Source: Jeotgalibacillus campisalis (lineage in GTDB: Bacteria > Bacillota > Bacilli > Bacillales > Jeotgalibacillaceae). From it: a stretch of DNA of 64,000 nucleotides. Under the pieces are notes generated by a model. The model was not told the DNA's origin and did no database searches. It saw nothing but the letters and a program-made list of their open reading frames with translations. Below, in pieces: positions 16,837 through 25,317 of the stretch. Numbering within the stretch: the stretch's first letter is position 1; each line of letters starts with the position of its first letter. The stretch covers positions 124,001 to 188,000 of the forward strand of contig NZ_JXRR01000001.1 in NCBI RefSeq assembly GCF_000829515.1, given 5' to 3'. The position numbers and the translations under genes are program-made.

Positions 16837-18180
16837 ATGAACCATTCTAAATTGGAATCTCCTGATTACCAAAGAACAATTTTCGTTCTCAGTATTGCCG
16901 TCTGGCTCACGGTGATGAACACCACCATGTTTAATGTTGCGCTCCCTGATGTTCTGGCTGAGTTTTCACTTGCACCGTCTCAAGGCGCATGGATTGTTTC
17001 CGGTTATTCAATCGTGCTTGCGATCTTTACAATTGCATACACTCGACTCTCAGACTATATTCCGATTCGAATTCTATTAACGATCGGCATCATGATTTTT
17101 GGATGCTCTTCCATTTTCGGCTTTTTTGCAGACACCTTTGGATGGCTGTTAGCTGCAAGAGTCGGGCAGGCTGCAGGCGCCGCTGCGATTCCGGGACTTT
17201 CCATGGTGTTCGCAGGGCGATTTGTTCCGATTCATCGCAGAGGCCGCGCAATGGCTATGATCGCTTCTGCGTCCTCCCTCGGCTTTGGTTTAGGTCCTGT
17301 TGTCGGAGGCACCATAACTGATATTCTAGATTGGAATTTCTTATTTATCGTGACGGTTTTTGTGATGGCTGTCATTCCGTTTTTGTTTATTTTGCTGCCT
17401 AAACAGGAAACGAGAAAGGCATCCTTTGATTTACTTGGAGGACTCTTAACCGGAGGCGCTGTTACCTCCTTTTTGCTTTTTGTCTCTACCTTTCAGTTTC
17501 TATTTCTAGGTTCATTTGTCATTCTTGCTCTCTTGCTCGCGTGGAGAATTACTCATACAGATATCCCCTTTATCCAACCGGAACTATTATCAAATCGCAG
17601 CTACCGTTTAATTGTATACCTAAGTTATATTGGGTTCACGCTGCACTTTGCTTTACTAGTATTGATGCCGCTGATGATCGGCCAGGTGTTTAATCTTTCA
17701 GCTACAATGGTAGGACTGATCATCTTTCCGGGTGCCATGCTATCTGCTGTCGCCGCGATTTATGTTGGAAGACTGATTGACGAATATGGAAATATTCGTG
17801 TCATGCTGCTCTCACAGATCCTGCTTTTGATCTCTGCGCTGATTTTTACATTCCTTTCTCCTTACAGTGTCTATATGATTATGATTGGGTATATGTTTAC
17901 GAGTTTCGGTTTTTCAAGTCTATCGTCCAGCACGACCAATGAAATTTCTCGTATACTCCCAAAAGATCAAGTAGCCACTGGCATTGGAATGAAACAGCTC
18001 AGTCAATTTGTAGGAAGTGCCTCAGGCGCCGTCCTTGGGACAACCATTCTTGAATGGAGAAATGCTACCTATTCCGTTGCATCGTTTCAGTGGGCTTATG
18101 CTTCTTTAATCATTTTAATGACTCTTTCTACTGTTTTGTTTTTCATTTATCGGAAACGTGCGCAGTCACTTATTTCTTAA
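16837..18180 (+). CDS. MFS multidrug exporter, DHA2/Tet(L)-like
   Basis: A 447-aa integral membrane protein with about 14 hydrophobic segments, similar in layout to Tet(L)/Tet(K) and QacA-type drug/proton antiporters. Visible motifs include WLTVMNTTMFNVALPD in TM1, YTRLSDYIPIRILL (motif A region after TM2), ARVGQAAGAAAIPGLSMV (motif B region) and GFGLGPVVGGTI (motif C, the antiporter signature). It should export a drug or metabolite in exchange for protons; the substrate is unknown. ATG follows AAAGGAGATTTACAGG. It is probably regulated by the divergent AraC protein. Confidence 0.88.
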   Translation: MNHSKLESPDYQRTIFVLSIAVWLTVMNTTMFNVALPDVLAEFSLAPSQGAWIVSGYSIVLAIFTIAYTRLSDYIPIRILLTIGIMIFGCSSIFGFFADTFGWLLAARVGQAAGAAAIPGLSMVFAGRFVPIHRRGRAMAMIASASSLGFGLGPVVGGTITDILDWNFLFIVTVFVMAVIPFLFILLPKQETRKASFDLLGGLLTGGAVTSFLLFVSTFQFLFLGSFVILALLLAWRITHTDIPFIQPELLSNRSYRLIVYLSYIGFTLHFALLVLMPLMIGQVFNLSATMVGLIIFPGAMLSAVAAIYVGRLIDEYGNIRVMLLSQILLLISALIFTFLSPYSVYMIMIGYMFTSFGFSSLSSSTTNEISRILPKDQVATGIGMKQLSQFVGSASGAVLGTTILEWRNATYSVASFQWAYASLIILMTLSTVLFFIYRKRAQSLIS

Positions 18181-18242
18181 CTGCACATGTCCATTAAGTA
18201 AATGATAATGGAAGAAGGTATCTAAAACCTTTGTAAAATGTG

Positions 18243-18303
18243 ACGGGTTCGCTTCTAGGAGGACGCTTTCCGCAGGCAGTCGCCACCTTCCTCTTTGCTC
18301 ACA
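18243..18303 (-). repeat. Truncated Family A repeat
   Basis: A 60-base copy keeping only the two ends of Family A: on the minus strand GAGCAAAGAGGAAGGTGGCGACTGCC joins directly to CTGCGGAAAGCGTCC and GCGAACCCG. The central hairpins are deleted. Confidence 0.6.
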
Positions 18304-18383
18304 TCGTACTAATTATAGAATATGCTTTCTTACTTTTTAAATTAGGCTATGTTCAATAGTAATGTTGTTTTATCATGTTAAAA

Positions 18384-18546
18384 GAGCCTGGGACAAAAAA
18401 GTCTCAAGCTCTACGACCGGTTCACTGCGCTTCAGTCGGACGCTTTCCGCAGGGACGGCGCTGAGCCTTTTCAGAGCCTTGCTCTGTAAAGACTCAGCTT
18501 GCCGTCATGTCCTGCAGGAGTCGCCGCCTTCCGCTCTGCTCACCTA
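18384..18546 (-). repeat. Family A intergenic palindromic repeat, copy 3 (inverted)
   Basis: Inverted copy of the element at 3884-4052: GAGCCTGGGACA and AGTCTCAAGCTC at the left, CGGTTCACTGCGCTTCAGTC, the AGCCTTTTCAGAGCC..GGCTCTGTAAAG-type hairpin, and GGAGTCGCCGCCTTCCGCT at the right. Together with the short copy it fills most of the 472-base gap between the exporter and the DUF2867 gene. Confidence 0.8.
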
Positions 18547-18652
18547 CTACTGTTAATAAATAGATCCTCTTTTTTAACCTTTTTGAGTTTTTCCCAACCT
18601 CTTTTCGTTTTATTAACGCCTTGTTAAACTAACAGCACTCGTTAGTTTAAGT

Positions 18653-19180
18653 TCAAATTTTCACAATATGTCTCTTACGCACAAAATTCTTCAACATTGC
18701 AGGTACGATTACTTTGTGAACTTTTCTCACAATAAAAAAGTACAATTTTCCCATCCAATTATGAAAATATACTACCGTCGAAACAGTTAAGTAATTTAAT
18801 CCATTCACTTCTTCTACTAAAATGGACACACGAAAATTCAAATGGCGATCATCTTCACCTAGTAATATCTCATGTAAACTACAATTCAATATACGCAATA
18901 GTCCTATTCTACTTACCTGTTCTAATTTTATATTTTCCACTTCAGACAGACTAGATGTCTTTAACCCAATAAAACTGACTACTCGGTCACGCACTTTCAT
19001 TAAGTGAGAAACCCAAGAGGGGACAGTAGTCAAAAACTTGCTGGCTATAAATTTTACATCATGAGCTGATTCACCAGGAAGTAAAATTTTATATGCATCT
19101 GAATAATGTATATAAGATAAGGATTCGTTTGCTATAGAATTTTTAGGAACTGACACCTTTTCAACAATGTATTTCCCCAT
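18653..19180 (-). CDS. DUF2867 domain protein
   Basis: A 175-aa soluble protein. The pattern HYSDAYKI, VPSWVSHLMKVRDRVVSFIGLK, EILLGEDDRHLNFRVSIL, LTVSTVVYFHNWMGKLYFFIVRKVHKVIVPAML matches the DUF2867 family, whose function is unknown. ATG 19180 is preferred over 19195 because AAGGG lies 7 bases upstream and overlaps the longer version. A weak hairpin (AAACTAAC/GTTAGTTT at 18626-18648) follows the stop. Base composition is slightly more AT-rich than its neighbours. Confidence 0.75.
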   Translation of the reverse strand: MGKYIVEKVSVPKNSIANESLSYIHYSDAYKILLPGESAHDVKFIASKFLTTVPSWVSHLMKVRDRVVSFIGLKTSSLSEVENIKLEQVSRIGLLRILNCSLHEILLGEDDRHLNFRVSILVEEVNGLNYLTVSTVVYFHNWMGKLYFFIVRKVHKVIVPAMLKNFVRKRHIVKI

Positions 19181-19362
19181 ATTATCACCCTTCATAAAAA
19201 ATTTAACGATAAAGGTCGGGTTTTATAACATAAATTTGTTAGTTAAACCAATCTAGCTCTTTAGTTCAACTTGTTTAGTTTTAAATCATGCTCTGTAAAT
19301 ATGAAGGGGAAAAATACTACATAGGAGCAATCTTTCTCTAAATTGCAGCAAACTCAGTGAGC

Positions 19363-20229
19363 TTATAGGTATACATGTTGTAGTTTTTCTGGATTCCTCA
19401 CAATATAGATTCCATCAATTTGATCGTTTTTTACATGGAAACAAATAACCGTTTTGACATGATCAACTCCCCTTACCAAGAGTCCAGTTTCCCCATTTAC
19501 ATTAACAATTTTTACAACGGTTTGTTTCTTATCGTTATGTGACAGTAAGTTTCTGATAAAACGGATGACTACATCTTTGGAATATACTGGCTTTAAGGCA
19601 GCATATACTTTTCCGCCACCATCAGAATATAACGTAACATCCTGACGCAATAATTCTTCAATCTTCTGTATGTTTCCCTGATCTAATGCTAACACGAATG
19701 TTTTTATAATTTTATCTATTTTCGGATCATTCGGTGCTTCCACCTCTTCTTTTATCATTGGAAATTTATTCTTTACCCGGCTGAATACTTTTCTGCAATT
19801 AGATTCACTGCGATTCAAAATTTGCGAAATTGTCGAATAATCATAATCTAGCACTTCCCTAAGGATGAAAACAGCTCTCTCTACGGGTTTCAGTTTTTCC
19901 AGCAGCAGCAGAATGGCAAATGATATCGCTTCTCCGTTCATCACATCAATAATAGGATCGTTATCGTTTAAAATCAATGGTTCTGGGAGCCAGGGACCAA
20001 TATAAACCTCACGTTTATGCGCGGCAGATTTTAAATGATCAATACATTTGTTTGTAACCATTTTACAAAGGTAAGCCTTCTTATTTTCCACATGCTCAAT
20101 CGTTTTTTCTCCTGCCTGCAAGTACACATCATGAACAATATCTTCTGCATCAGAAACAGTGCCGAGCATCCGGTAAGCAATCGAAAATAAAAGTGGCTGA
20201 AACTGAGAATAGAGTTTCTGTAGCTCCAT
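19363..20229 (-). CDS. ECF41-type RNA polymerase sigma factor with SnoaL-like C-terminal domain
   Basis: A 288-aa extracytoplasmic-function sigma factor. Region 2 is at about 5-75 (QFQPLLFSIAYRMLGTVSDAEDIVHDVY), region 4 at about 110-160 (LKPVERAVFILREVLDYDYSTISQIL). The C-terminal SnoaL-like extension carries the ECF41 signatures DGGGK (203-207) and NPEKL (279-283), known in this group to modulate activity in place of an anti-sigma factor. ATG 20229 has GGAAGGAGATAACGG upstream. It starts 17 bases after the flavoprotein gene, so the two are an operon; ECF41 factors are typically next to oxidoreductases. Confidence 0.9.
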   Translation of the reverse strand: MELQKLYSQFQPLLFSIAYRMLGTVSDAEDIVHDVYLQAGEKTIEHVENKKAYLCKMVTNKCIDHLKSAAHKREVYIGPWLPEPLILNDNDPIIDVMNGEAISFAILLLLEKLKPVERAVFILREVLDYDYSTISQILNRSESNCRKVFSRVKNKFPMIKEEVEAPNDPKIDKIIKTFVLALDQGNIQKIEELLRQDVTLYSDGGGKVYAALKPVYSKDVVIRFIRNLLSHNDKKQTVVKIVNVNGETGLLVRGVDHVKTVICFHVKNDQIDGIYIVRNPEKLQHVYL

Positions 20230-20246
20230 ACCGTTATCTCCTTCCT

Positions 20247-21410
20247 TTAGTGAGTAATACTGGCTACATTCCATGTATATTCTCTTATCTTTTCTGCCAA
20301 TTTACCTGAAAGTACAAAATCAACTCCCCATTTTTGCGCCCATACAAAACCATCGTTCGGACCGAGTCCTATACAAAGAAAATCAGGGTAGGTTTGATGG
20401 GAGTTTGCTTGAAATCCCTGAATATGTGCCTTCATAATTTTAGAAAGTCGATGAGCCTGGGAAATAGCTTCTTTGCAGCTCATTGCTGCAGCATGCCCAC
20501 TTATAGGGTCAATCACATGAACACAGTCTCCAATGGCATAAATATTCTCACTCTCTACTAAGCGATACCATGAATCCACTTTTATTTTTCCTTGTTCTGT
20601 AAGAGAGAGACCTAAATCGAAAAGGCTAGGATGAGGCTTTAATCCAACTGTCCAAACACACACATCCGCTTCAAGTTCGGATTTGTCAGAGAAAACAACT
20701 TTACCGTCCGAGAATTTTTCCGCCTTTTTATTGTGCAATATATGAATATCCTGTCTCATAAGCCTGTTCTCAAGCCGTTCACTGATTTTCGCTGGAGCTT
20801 CCTCTAATAATCTCTGTTTATTATTAATAAGTAATATTTCAATTCTCTTCTGCCTATTCCCTTCTTTCTTAGTTTCATTTTTCAACCATGACCCCACTTC
20901 AGCAGCGGTTTCGATTCCTGTAACCCCACTTCCTACTATTGCCAATCGAAGTTTACTCTCTGGTGATTCCATCATCCCCAACAAATGCTGCCGAATACAT
21001 TGGGCATTTTGTAAATCATTGAGCGTTATTCCTCCACATTCTGAATTCACTTCACGCAGTACACTGCCCATGGCAAGCACCAAACGGTCAAAATCCAGAT
21101 GGATCAATGTCCCATCCTTCCTGTTAATGTGAACGGTTTGCTCTTTAGGATAAACTGCTGTTAACTCCCCCTGAATAAACTCAATATCAGAGCCGCAATA
21201 ATGCTTTAGAGGAACATGTAAATTCGACAAATTCTCATTAACAATCCCCTTAAATAATTTAACCTTCTTAAAATGGAAAGTATTAGTATCAACCAAGATA
21301 ATCCTAATGCTTCTCTTTAGCTCCTCATGAAACTCTTTCTTAAGTGCTTCGATAAGGTTGATTCCAGCATACCCGCCACCTATGACCACGATTGTTTTCT
21401 CATTTTTCAT
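20247..21410 (-). CDS. NDH-2-like FAD-dependent pyridine nucleotide oxidoreductase
   Basis: A 387-aa flavoprotein of the type II NADH dehydrogenase/ferredoxin reductase fold. The N-terminal FAD motif is VVIGGGYAGINLIEAL, the NAD(P) motif is LAIVGSGVTGIETAAEVGSW, and the second FAD contact is IYAIGDCVHV. By family it oxidises NAD(P)H and passes electrons to a quinone or other acceptor; no membrane anchor is obvious. ATG 21410 follows AAAGGAGAATTAAA, so an N-terminal extension to 21494 is rejected. It forms an operon with the ECF41 sigma factor and is a plausible target or partner of it. Confidence 0.85.
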   Translation of the reverse strand: MKNEKTIVVIGGGYAGINLIEALKKEFHEELKRSIRIILVDTNTFHFKKVKLFKGIVNENLSNLHVPLKHYCGSDIEFIQGELTAVYPKEQTVHINRKDGTLIHLDFDRLVLAMGSVLREVNSECGGITLNDLQNAQCIRQHLLGMMESPESKLRLAIVGSGVTGIETAAEVGSWLKNETKKEGNRQKRIEILLINNKQRLLEEAPAKISERLENRLMRQDIHILHNKKAEKFSDGKVVFSDKSELEADVCVWTVGLKPHPSLFDLGLSLTEQGKIKVDSWYRLVESENIYAIGDCVHVIDPISGHAAAMSCKEAISQAHRLSKIMKAHIQGFQANSHQTYPDFLCIGLGPNDGFVWAQKWGVDFVLSGKLAEKIREYTWNVASITH

Positions 21411-21645
21411 TTTAATTCTCCTTTTCATCGTCCTAATCACATGACGATTAAAGAAACCTATTTGTGACAGATGGGACCACCAAAAAGATATCAAATAGCT
21501 GTATTCTACTTTTCGTCACTACACCGTTTTGTTCGGGTCAACATATCGATAATTATCTCTGTTGTTTAACTAGTCGAGTAGAAGCAACCGTGCTAAAACA
21601 ATATCAAGATTTATGTTTTTATTTCTTACCCTGTTTAAAAAGAAT

Positions 21646-22200
21646 AGGTTCATTGCAGTGGAAGGCGGTGACTCCTGCGTGATGCAGCGGGAAGGGTGAG
21701 ACGGGGCAGATGCAAAAGCATCAAACCGGCTCACCTCCCGCCACGCGGAAAGCATCCGTCTGAAACGGAAATGAACCGGTCCCCCTCTTTACAACACACA
21801 AGAGTAACATCGTTTTAAATATTCATTCAAAACGATAGATTAGGTTATTTTCTTTTGATGTTACTGTAAAAGGACAGGTTCATTGCAGTGGAAGGCGGTG
21901 ACTCCTGCGTGATGCAGCGGGAAGGGTGAGACGGGGAAGATGCAAAAGCATTAAACCGGCTCACCTCCCGCCACGCGGAAAGCATCCGCCTGAAACGGAA
22001 ATGAACCGGTCCCCCTCTTTACAACACACAAGAGTAACATCGTTTTAAATATTCATTCAAAAGGATAGGTTCATTGCAGTGGAAGGCGGTGACTCCTGCG
22101 TGATGCAGCGGGAAGGGTGAGACGGAGCAGATGCGAAGCAGCAAACCGGCTCACCTCCCGCCACGCGGAAAGCATCCGTCTGAAACGGAAATGAACCGGT
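21646..22200. repeat. Family C: three tandem ~134 bp palindromic units
   Basis: Units at 21646-21780, 21877-22010 and 22067-22200, each starting AGGTTCATTGCAGTGG and ending GAAACGGAAATGAACCGGT, so the ends (GGTTCATT/AATGAACC) form an outer stem, with GGAAGGCGGTGACTCC and GCGGAAAGCATCCG and an inner CGGGAAGGTGAG/CTCACCTCCCG stem. The spacer TCTTTACAACACACAAG...CATTCAAAA is repeated after units 1 and 2, so the duplication unit is longer than the palindrome. The ends resemble Family A. This fills the gap before argC. Confidence 0.9.
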
Positions 22201-22238
22201 TCATTTTTTATAATTTTATATTTTTTATAAAAATACTG

Positions 22239-22266
22239 TTGCATTTATTTTTATACATACTATAAT
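22239..22266 (+). promoter_or_regulatory. argC promoter with an ARG-box-like element
   Basis: TTGCAT (22239-22244) and TATAAT (22261-22266) are separated by 16 bases. The spacer, CATTTATTTTTATACAT, resembles the B. subtilis ArgR/AhrC ARG box (AT-rich, CATGAATAAAAATTCAAG in either direction). Binding there would block the polymerase when arginine is plentiful. The promoter match is good; the ARG box call is by eye. Confidence 0.6.
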
Positions 22267-22296
22267 GTGTCTATCTTATTTTTTCGGGGTGATGTT

Positions 22297-23328
22297 TTGA
22301 AGGCAGGAATTATAGGCGCTTCTGGATACGGAGGGCTTGAACTCATTAGACTTTTACACGGGCATAGTGAAGTGGAATCACTTGACCTGTTTACATCGTC
22401 TGATGAAGGAATTATATTTTCTCATAAATATGCACATTTGATGAATATTCATGACACACCTCTTCATAGAATTGATCTTGACCATTTAGCCTCCCTTGAC
22501 GTTGTGTTTACGAGCACGCCAAGCGGTGTATCAAGCAAATTACTGCCTTCCCTGATTGGTAAAGGACCAAGATTGATTGATTTATCAGGGGATTTCCGGC
22601 TGCCAGAAAAAGAATATGAGCAGTGGTACAAGAAAGAAGCCGCTCCGGTTGATGCCCTGAAACAGAGCGTTTACGGATTAACGGAGTGGAACCGGGCTCA
22701 AATAAAGGAGGCTGCCCTGGTCGCAAATCCAGGCTGTTATCCAACCGCCGTTTTACTTTCTCTGCTGCCCGCTGTTAAGAACAAACTGATTGATGCCAGC
22801 AGCCTGATCATTGACGCAAAAAGCGGGGTATCTGGAGCAGGAAATAAACCTTCTCAACTCACTCATTTTAGTGAAACGAATGAAAATCTATCAATCTACA
22901 AGGTTAATCAGCATCAGCATATCCCTGAAATCGAACAGGGACTAGAATTTTTTTCCATAAAACAACAACCGATTACCTTCAGCACACATCTTGTTCCCAT
23001 GACACGGGGCATTTTATCCGCTGCATATGCCCCTTTATCTGAAGGGGTTACCGAAAAACAGCTGATTGAGTGCTATAAAGAAACGTATCAGGACGAACCA
23101 TTCGTGCGATTTTCTTCTCATGGTGACAAGCTTGGCACAAACCAGGTGTACGGATCAAATTACTGTGACATTCAACTTCACTTAGATCCAAGAACAAACA
23201 GGGTGACGATCGTTTCTGTTATTGACAATCTGGTAAAAGGTGCCGCTGGACAGGCGATTCAAAATATGAACCTTCAATTTGGGTTCAATGAAAAAACCGG
23301 ATTGGACGTAGTACCATTATTTATTTAG
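22297..23328 (+). CDS. argC: N-acetyl-gamma-glutamyl-phosphate reductase
   Basis: Third step of arginine synthesis: NADPH-dependent reduction of N-acetylglutamyl phosphate, cytoplasmic. 343 aa. The N-terminal Rossmann motif GIIGASGYGGLELIRLL and the catalytic NPGCYPTAVLL (active-site Cys) are clear, along with DAKSGVSGAG and HQHIPEIE. The start is TTG 22297, with GGGGTGAT 5 bases upstream, giving the family N-terminus MKAGIIG; a longer frame to 22267 runs through the promoter. First gene of argC-J-B-D-carA-carB-argF. Confidence 0.95.
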   Translation: MKAGIIGASGYGGLELIRLLHGHSEVESLDLFTSSDEGIIFSHKYAHLMNIHDTPLHRIDLDHLASLDVVFTSTPSGVSSKLLPSLIGKGPRLIDLSGDFRLPEKEYEQWYKKEAAPVDALKQSVYGLTEWNRAQIKEAALVANPGCYPTAVLLSLLPAVKNKLIDASSLIIDAKSGVSGAGNKPSQLTHFSETNENLSIYKVNQHQHIPEIEQGLEFFSIKQQPITFSTHLVPMTRGILSAAYAPLSEGVTEKQLIECYKETYQDEPFVRFSSHGDKLGTNQVYGSNYCDIQLHLDPRTNRVTIVSVIDNLVKGAAGQAIQNMNLQFGFNEKTGLDVVPLFI

Positions 23329-23345
23329 CTTAAAGGAGGACTAAG

Positions 23346-24572
23346 ATGACAACTGTTTATCCATCGATCAAACGTATTTCAGGAAACAACATCGCTTCTC
23401 CTCTTGGTTACCGCGCAGCAGGACTTCATTGCGGCATCAAGCATAAAAAAAATGATCTTGCTCTTTTAGTAAGTGACGTACCGGCCCATGCAGCCGGTGT
23501 GTATACCACGAATGCAGTTCAGGCCGCCCCTTTAATCGTTACTAAAGAAGCCATCGATCAGTCAGGCATGCTTCAGGCAATGATTGTCAACTCAGGAAAT
23601 GCCAACGCCTGTACAGGCAAACAAGGCTTTGTGGATGCTAAGACCATGCAGCAGATGACTGCCGAAAAATTAGGAATTGCTCCTCATCTGGTTGGAGTGG
23701 CTTCTACTGGAGTCATTGGAGAAAAAATGCCAATGAATTGCATTAAAACCGGAATTCCTCGCCTGGAGCCGGCACCAGGATTAAAAGGCTCAATCGAATT
23801 TTCTCAATCCATTTTAACGACAGATACAGTTTCTAAAAACACAGCTTATAAAGTGGACATTGACGGGAAGTCCATTACGATTGCAGGAACTGCTAAAGGC
23901 TCCGGAATGATTCATCCTAATATGGCTACAATGCTCGGCTTCGTTACAACAGATGCAGCGATTGAATCCTACCACCTTCATCATGCTCTTACTTCTGTCG
24001 TAGACCGCACTTTTAACTCAATTACTGTAGATGGAGATACGTCGACAAATGATATGGTCATCGTAATGGCGAACGGGCTGGCCCAAAATGATGCACTTTC
24101 CCCCGCTCACCCTGACTGGAAAGTATTTGTTCAAACCCTTCTTTGTGTCTGTGAGGATCTCGGGAAGATGATAGCAAAGGATGGCGAAGGTGCAACAAAA
24201 TTAATTGAGGTGGAAGTAATGGGCGCCGTCTCTGATGCAGAAGCACGCTCGATCGCCAAAAGCGTCGTTGGATCACCTTTAGTTAAAACGGCTGTTTTCG
24301 GCTGCGATGCCAATTGGGGACGGATCCTTGCGGCTGTCGGATACAGCGGCGCCACTCTTGATCCTAATGCAATTATGATTAAAATCGGCGATGCAACAGT
24401 AGTTGAAGATGGGGAACCTGTTGCTTTCTCAGAGGAAGAGCTTCTTGAATACTTAAAACAGCCTGAAATTAAATTAAAAGTGGATGTCCACCAGGGAGAT
24501 GGACATGGACTTGCATGGGGGTGCGATTTAACGTATGACTACGTTCAAATCAATGCCAGTTACCGAACATAA
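23346..24572 (+). CDS. argJ: Bifunctional ornithine acetyltransferase / N-acetylglutamate synthase
   Basis: ArgJ recycles the acetyl group from N-acetylornithine to glutamate (steps 1 and 5 of the cyclic arginine pathway). 408 aa. It carries GSGMIHPNMATMLGFVTTDA, where the Ala-Thr bond is the self-cleavage site producing alpha and beta chains and the Thr becomes the nucleophile. Other conserved segments are NSGNANACTG and DGDTSTNDMV. The ATG follows AAAGGAGGACTAAG. It overlaps argB at its 3' end, a sign of translational coupling. Confidence 0.95.
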   Translation: MTTVYPSIKRISGNNIASPLGYRAAGLHCGIKHKKNDLALLVSDVPAHAAGVYTTNAVQAAPLIVTKEAIDQSGMLQAMIVNSGNANACTGKQGFVDAKTMQQMTAEKLGIAPHLVGVASTGVIGEKMPMNCIKTGIPRLEPAPGLKGSIEFSQSILTTDTVSKNTAYKVDIDGKSITIAGTAKGSGMIHPNMATMLGFVTTDAAIESYHLHHALTSVVDRTFNSITVDGDTSTNDMVIVMANGLAQNDALSPAHPDWKVFVQTLLCVCEDLGKMIAKDGEGATKLIEVEVMGAVSDAEARSIAKSVVGSPLVKTAVFGCDANWGRILAAVGYSGATLDPNAIMIKIGDATVVEDGEPVAFSEEELLEYLKQPEIKLKVDVHQGDGHGLAWGCDLTYDYVQINASYRT

Positions 24573-25317
24573 ACCTGTTTTAGTCATAAAGCTCGGTGGC
24601 AGCCTGCTCCAAAAGCTGACCTCGGCATTTTATAAAGAACTTGCACAAAAAACGCAAAGTGGACAGCGGGTTGTCATTGTTCATGGAGGCGGCCCTGCAA
24701 TTAATAAGCAGCTTGAAGAAAGAAGCGTTTCAACGACTAGTGTAAATGGGCTGCGCGTCACCTCTCCTCAAGCAATGGAGATCGTTCAGAGCACCCTTGC
24801 CGGACTTGTGAACCCTTCCCTTGTTCATGAATTAACATCCGCCGGAATAAGGGCAGTCGGGCTTAACGGCTTTGATGATCAAATGCTTACTTGTACGTAT
24901 CTGGATCAGGATGTGTATGGATGCGTCGGAGAAATTCAAACTGTGCAAACAGAGCTTATTCAAACTTTAATGCAGGGAGGCTTTGTTCCTGTACTGTCCT
25001 GCATCGGCCGAACAAAAGAAGGAATGGCACTGAATGTTAATGCTGACACAGTGGCTGCAAAAACAGCTCTTGCACTGCAAGCTGAAGCACTGCTTTTGGT
25101 AACAGACACTGAAGGCATTAAGCTCGACGGGAAAACCCAAAACCTGCTGACACCTGAAGCAATTAAACAAAGCATTTCATCTGGTGATATTTATGGTGGA
25201 ATGATTCCAAAAGTCCATGCGGCATTCGATTGTCTCGAAGCAGGAGTTGCTTCTGTACATATTGTCGGTGAATCACTGCAAGGTACACAAATCTCACAGG
25301 AGGTGAAAGTCCATTGA
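24535..25317 (+). CDS. argB: Acetylglutamate kinase
   Basis: Phosphorylates N-acetylglutamate (second step of arginine synthesis). 260 aa amino-acid-kinase fold with VIKLGGSLL at the phosphate-binding strand, IVHGGGPAINKQLEE for substrate, LNVNADTVAAKTALAL and GGMIPKVHAA near the C-terminus. The start is uncertain: ATG 24535 has a G-rich site about 11 bases upstream and overlaps argJ by 38 bases; ATG 24553 would give a shorter N-terminus just ahead of the conserved strand. No N-terminal regulatory helix of arginine-sensitive kinases is evident, so feedback control is unclear. Confidence 0.93.
   Translation: MTTFKSMPVTEHKPVLVIKLGGSLLQKLTSAFYKELAQKTQSGQRVVIVHGGGPAINKQLEERSVSTTSVNGLRVTSPQAMEIVQSTLAGLVNPSLVHELTSAGIRAVGLNGFDDQMLTCTYLDQDVYGCVGEIQTVQTELIQTLMQGGFVPVLSCIGRTKEGMALNVNADTVAAKTALALQAEALLLVTDTEGIKLDGKTQNLLTPEAIKQSISSGDIYGGMIPKVHAAFDCLEAGVASVHIVGESLQGTQISQEVKVH

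Noticed and set aside
16837-18180. Specific tetracycline resistance gene
   Set aside because: The layout resembles Tet(L), but DHA2 exporters share this architecture and nothing indicates tetracycline as substrate.
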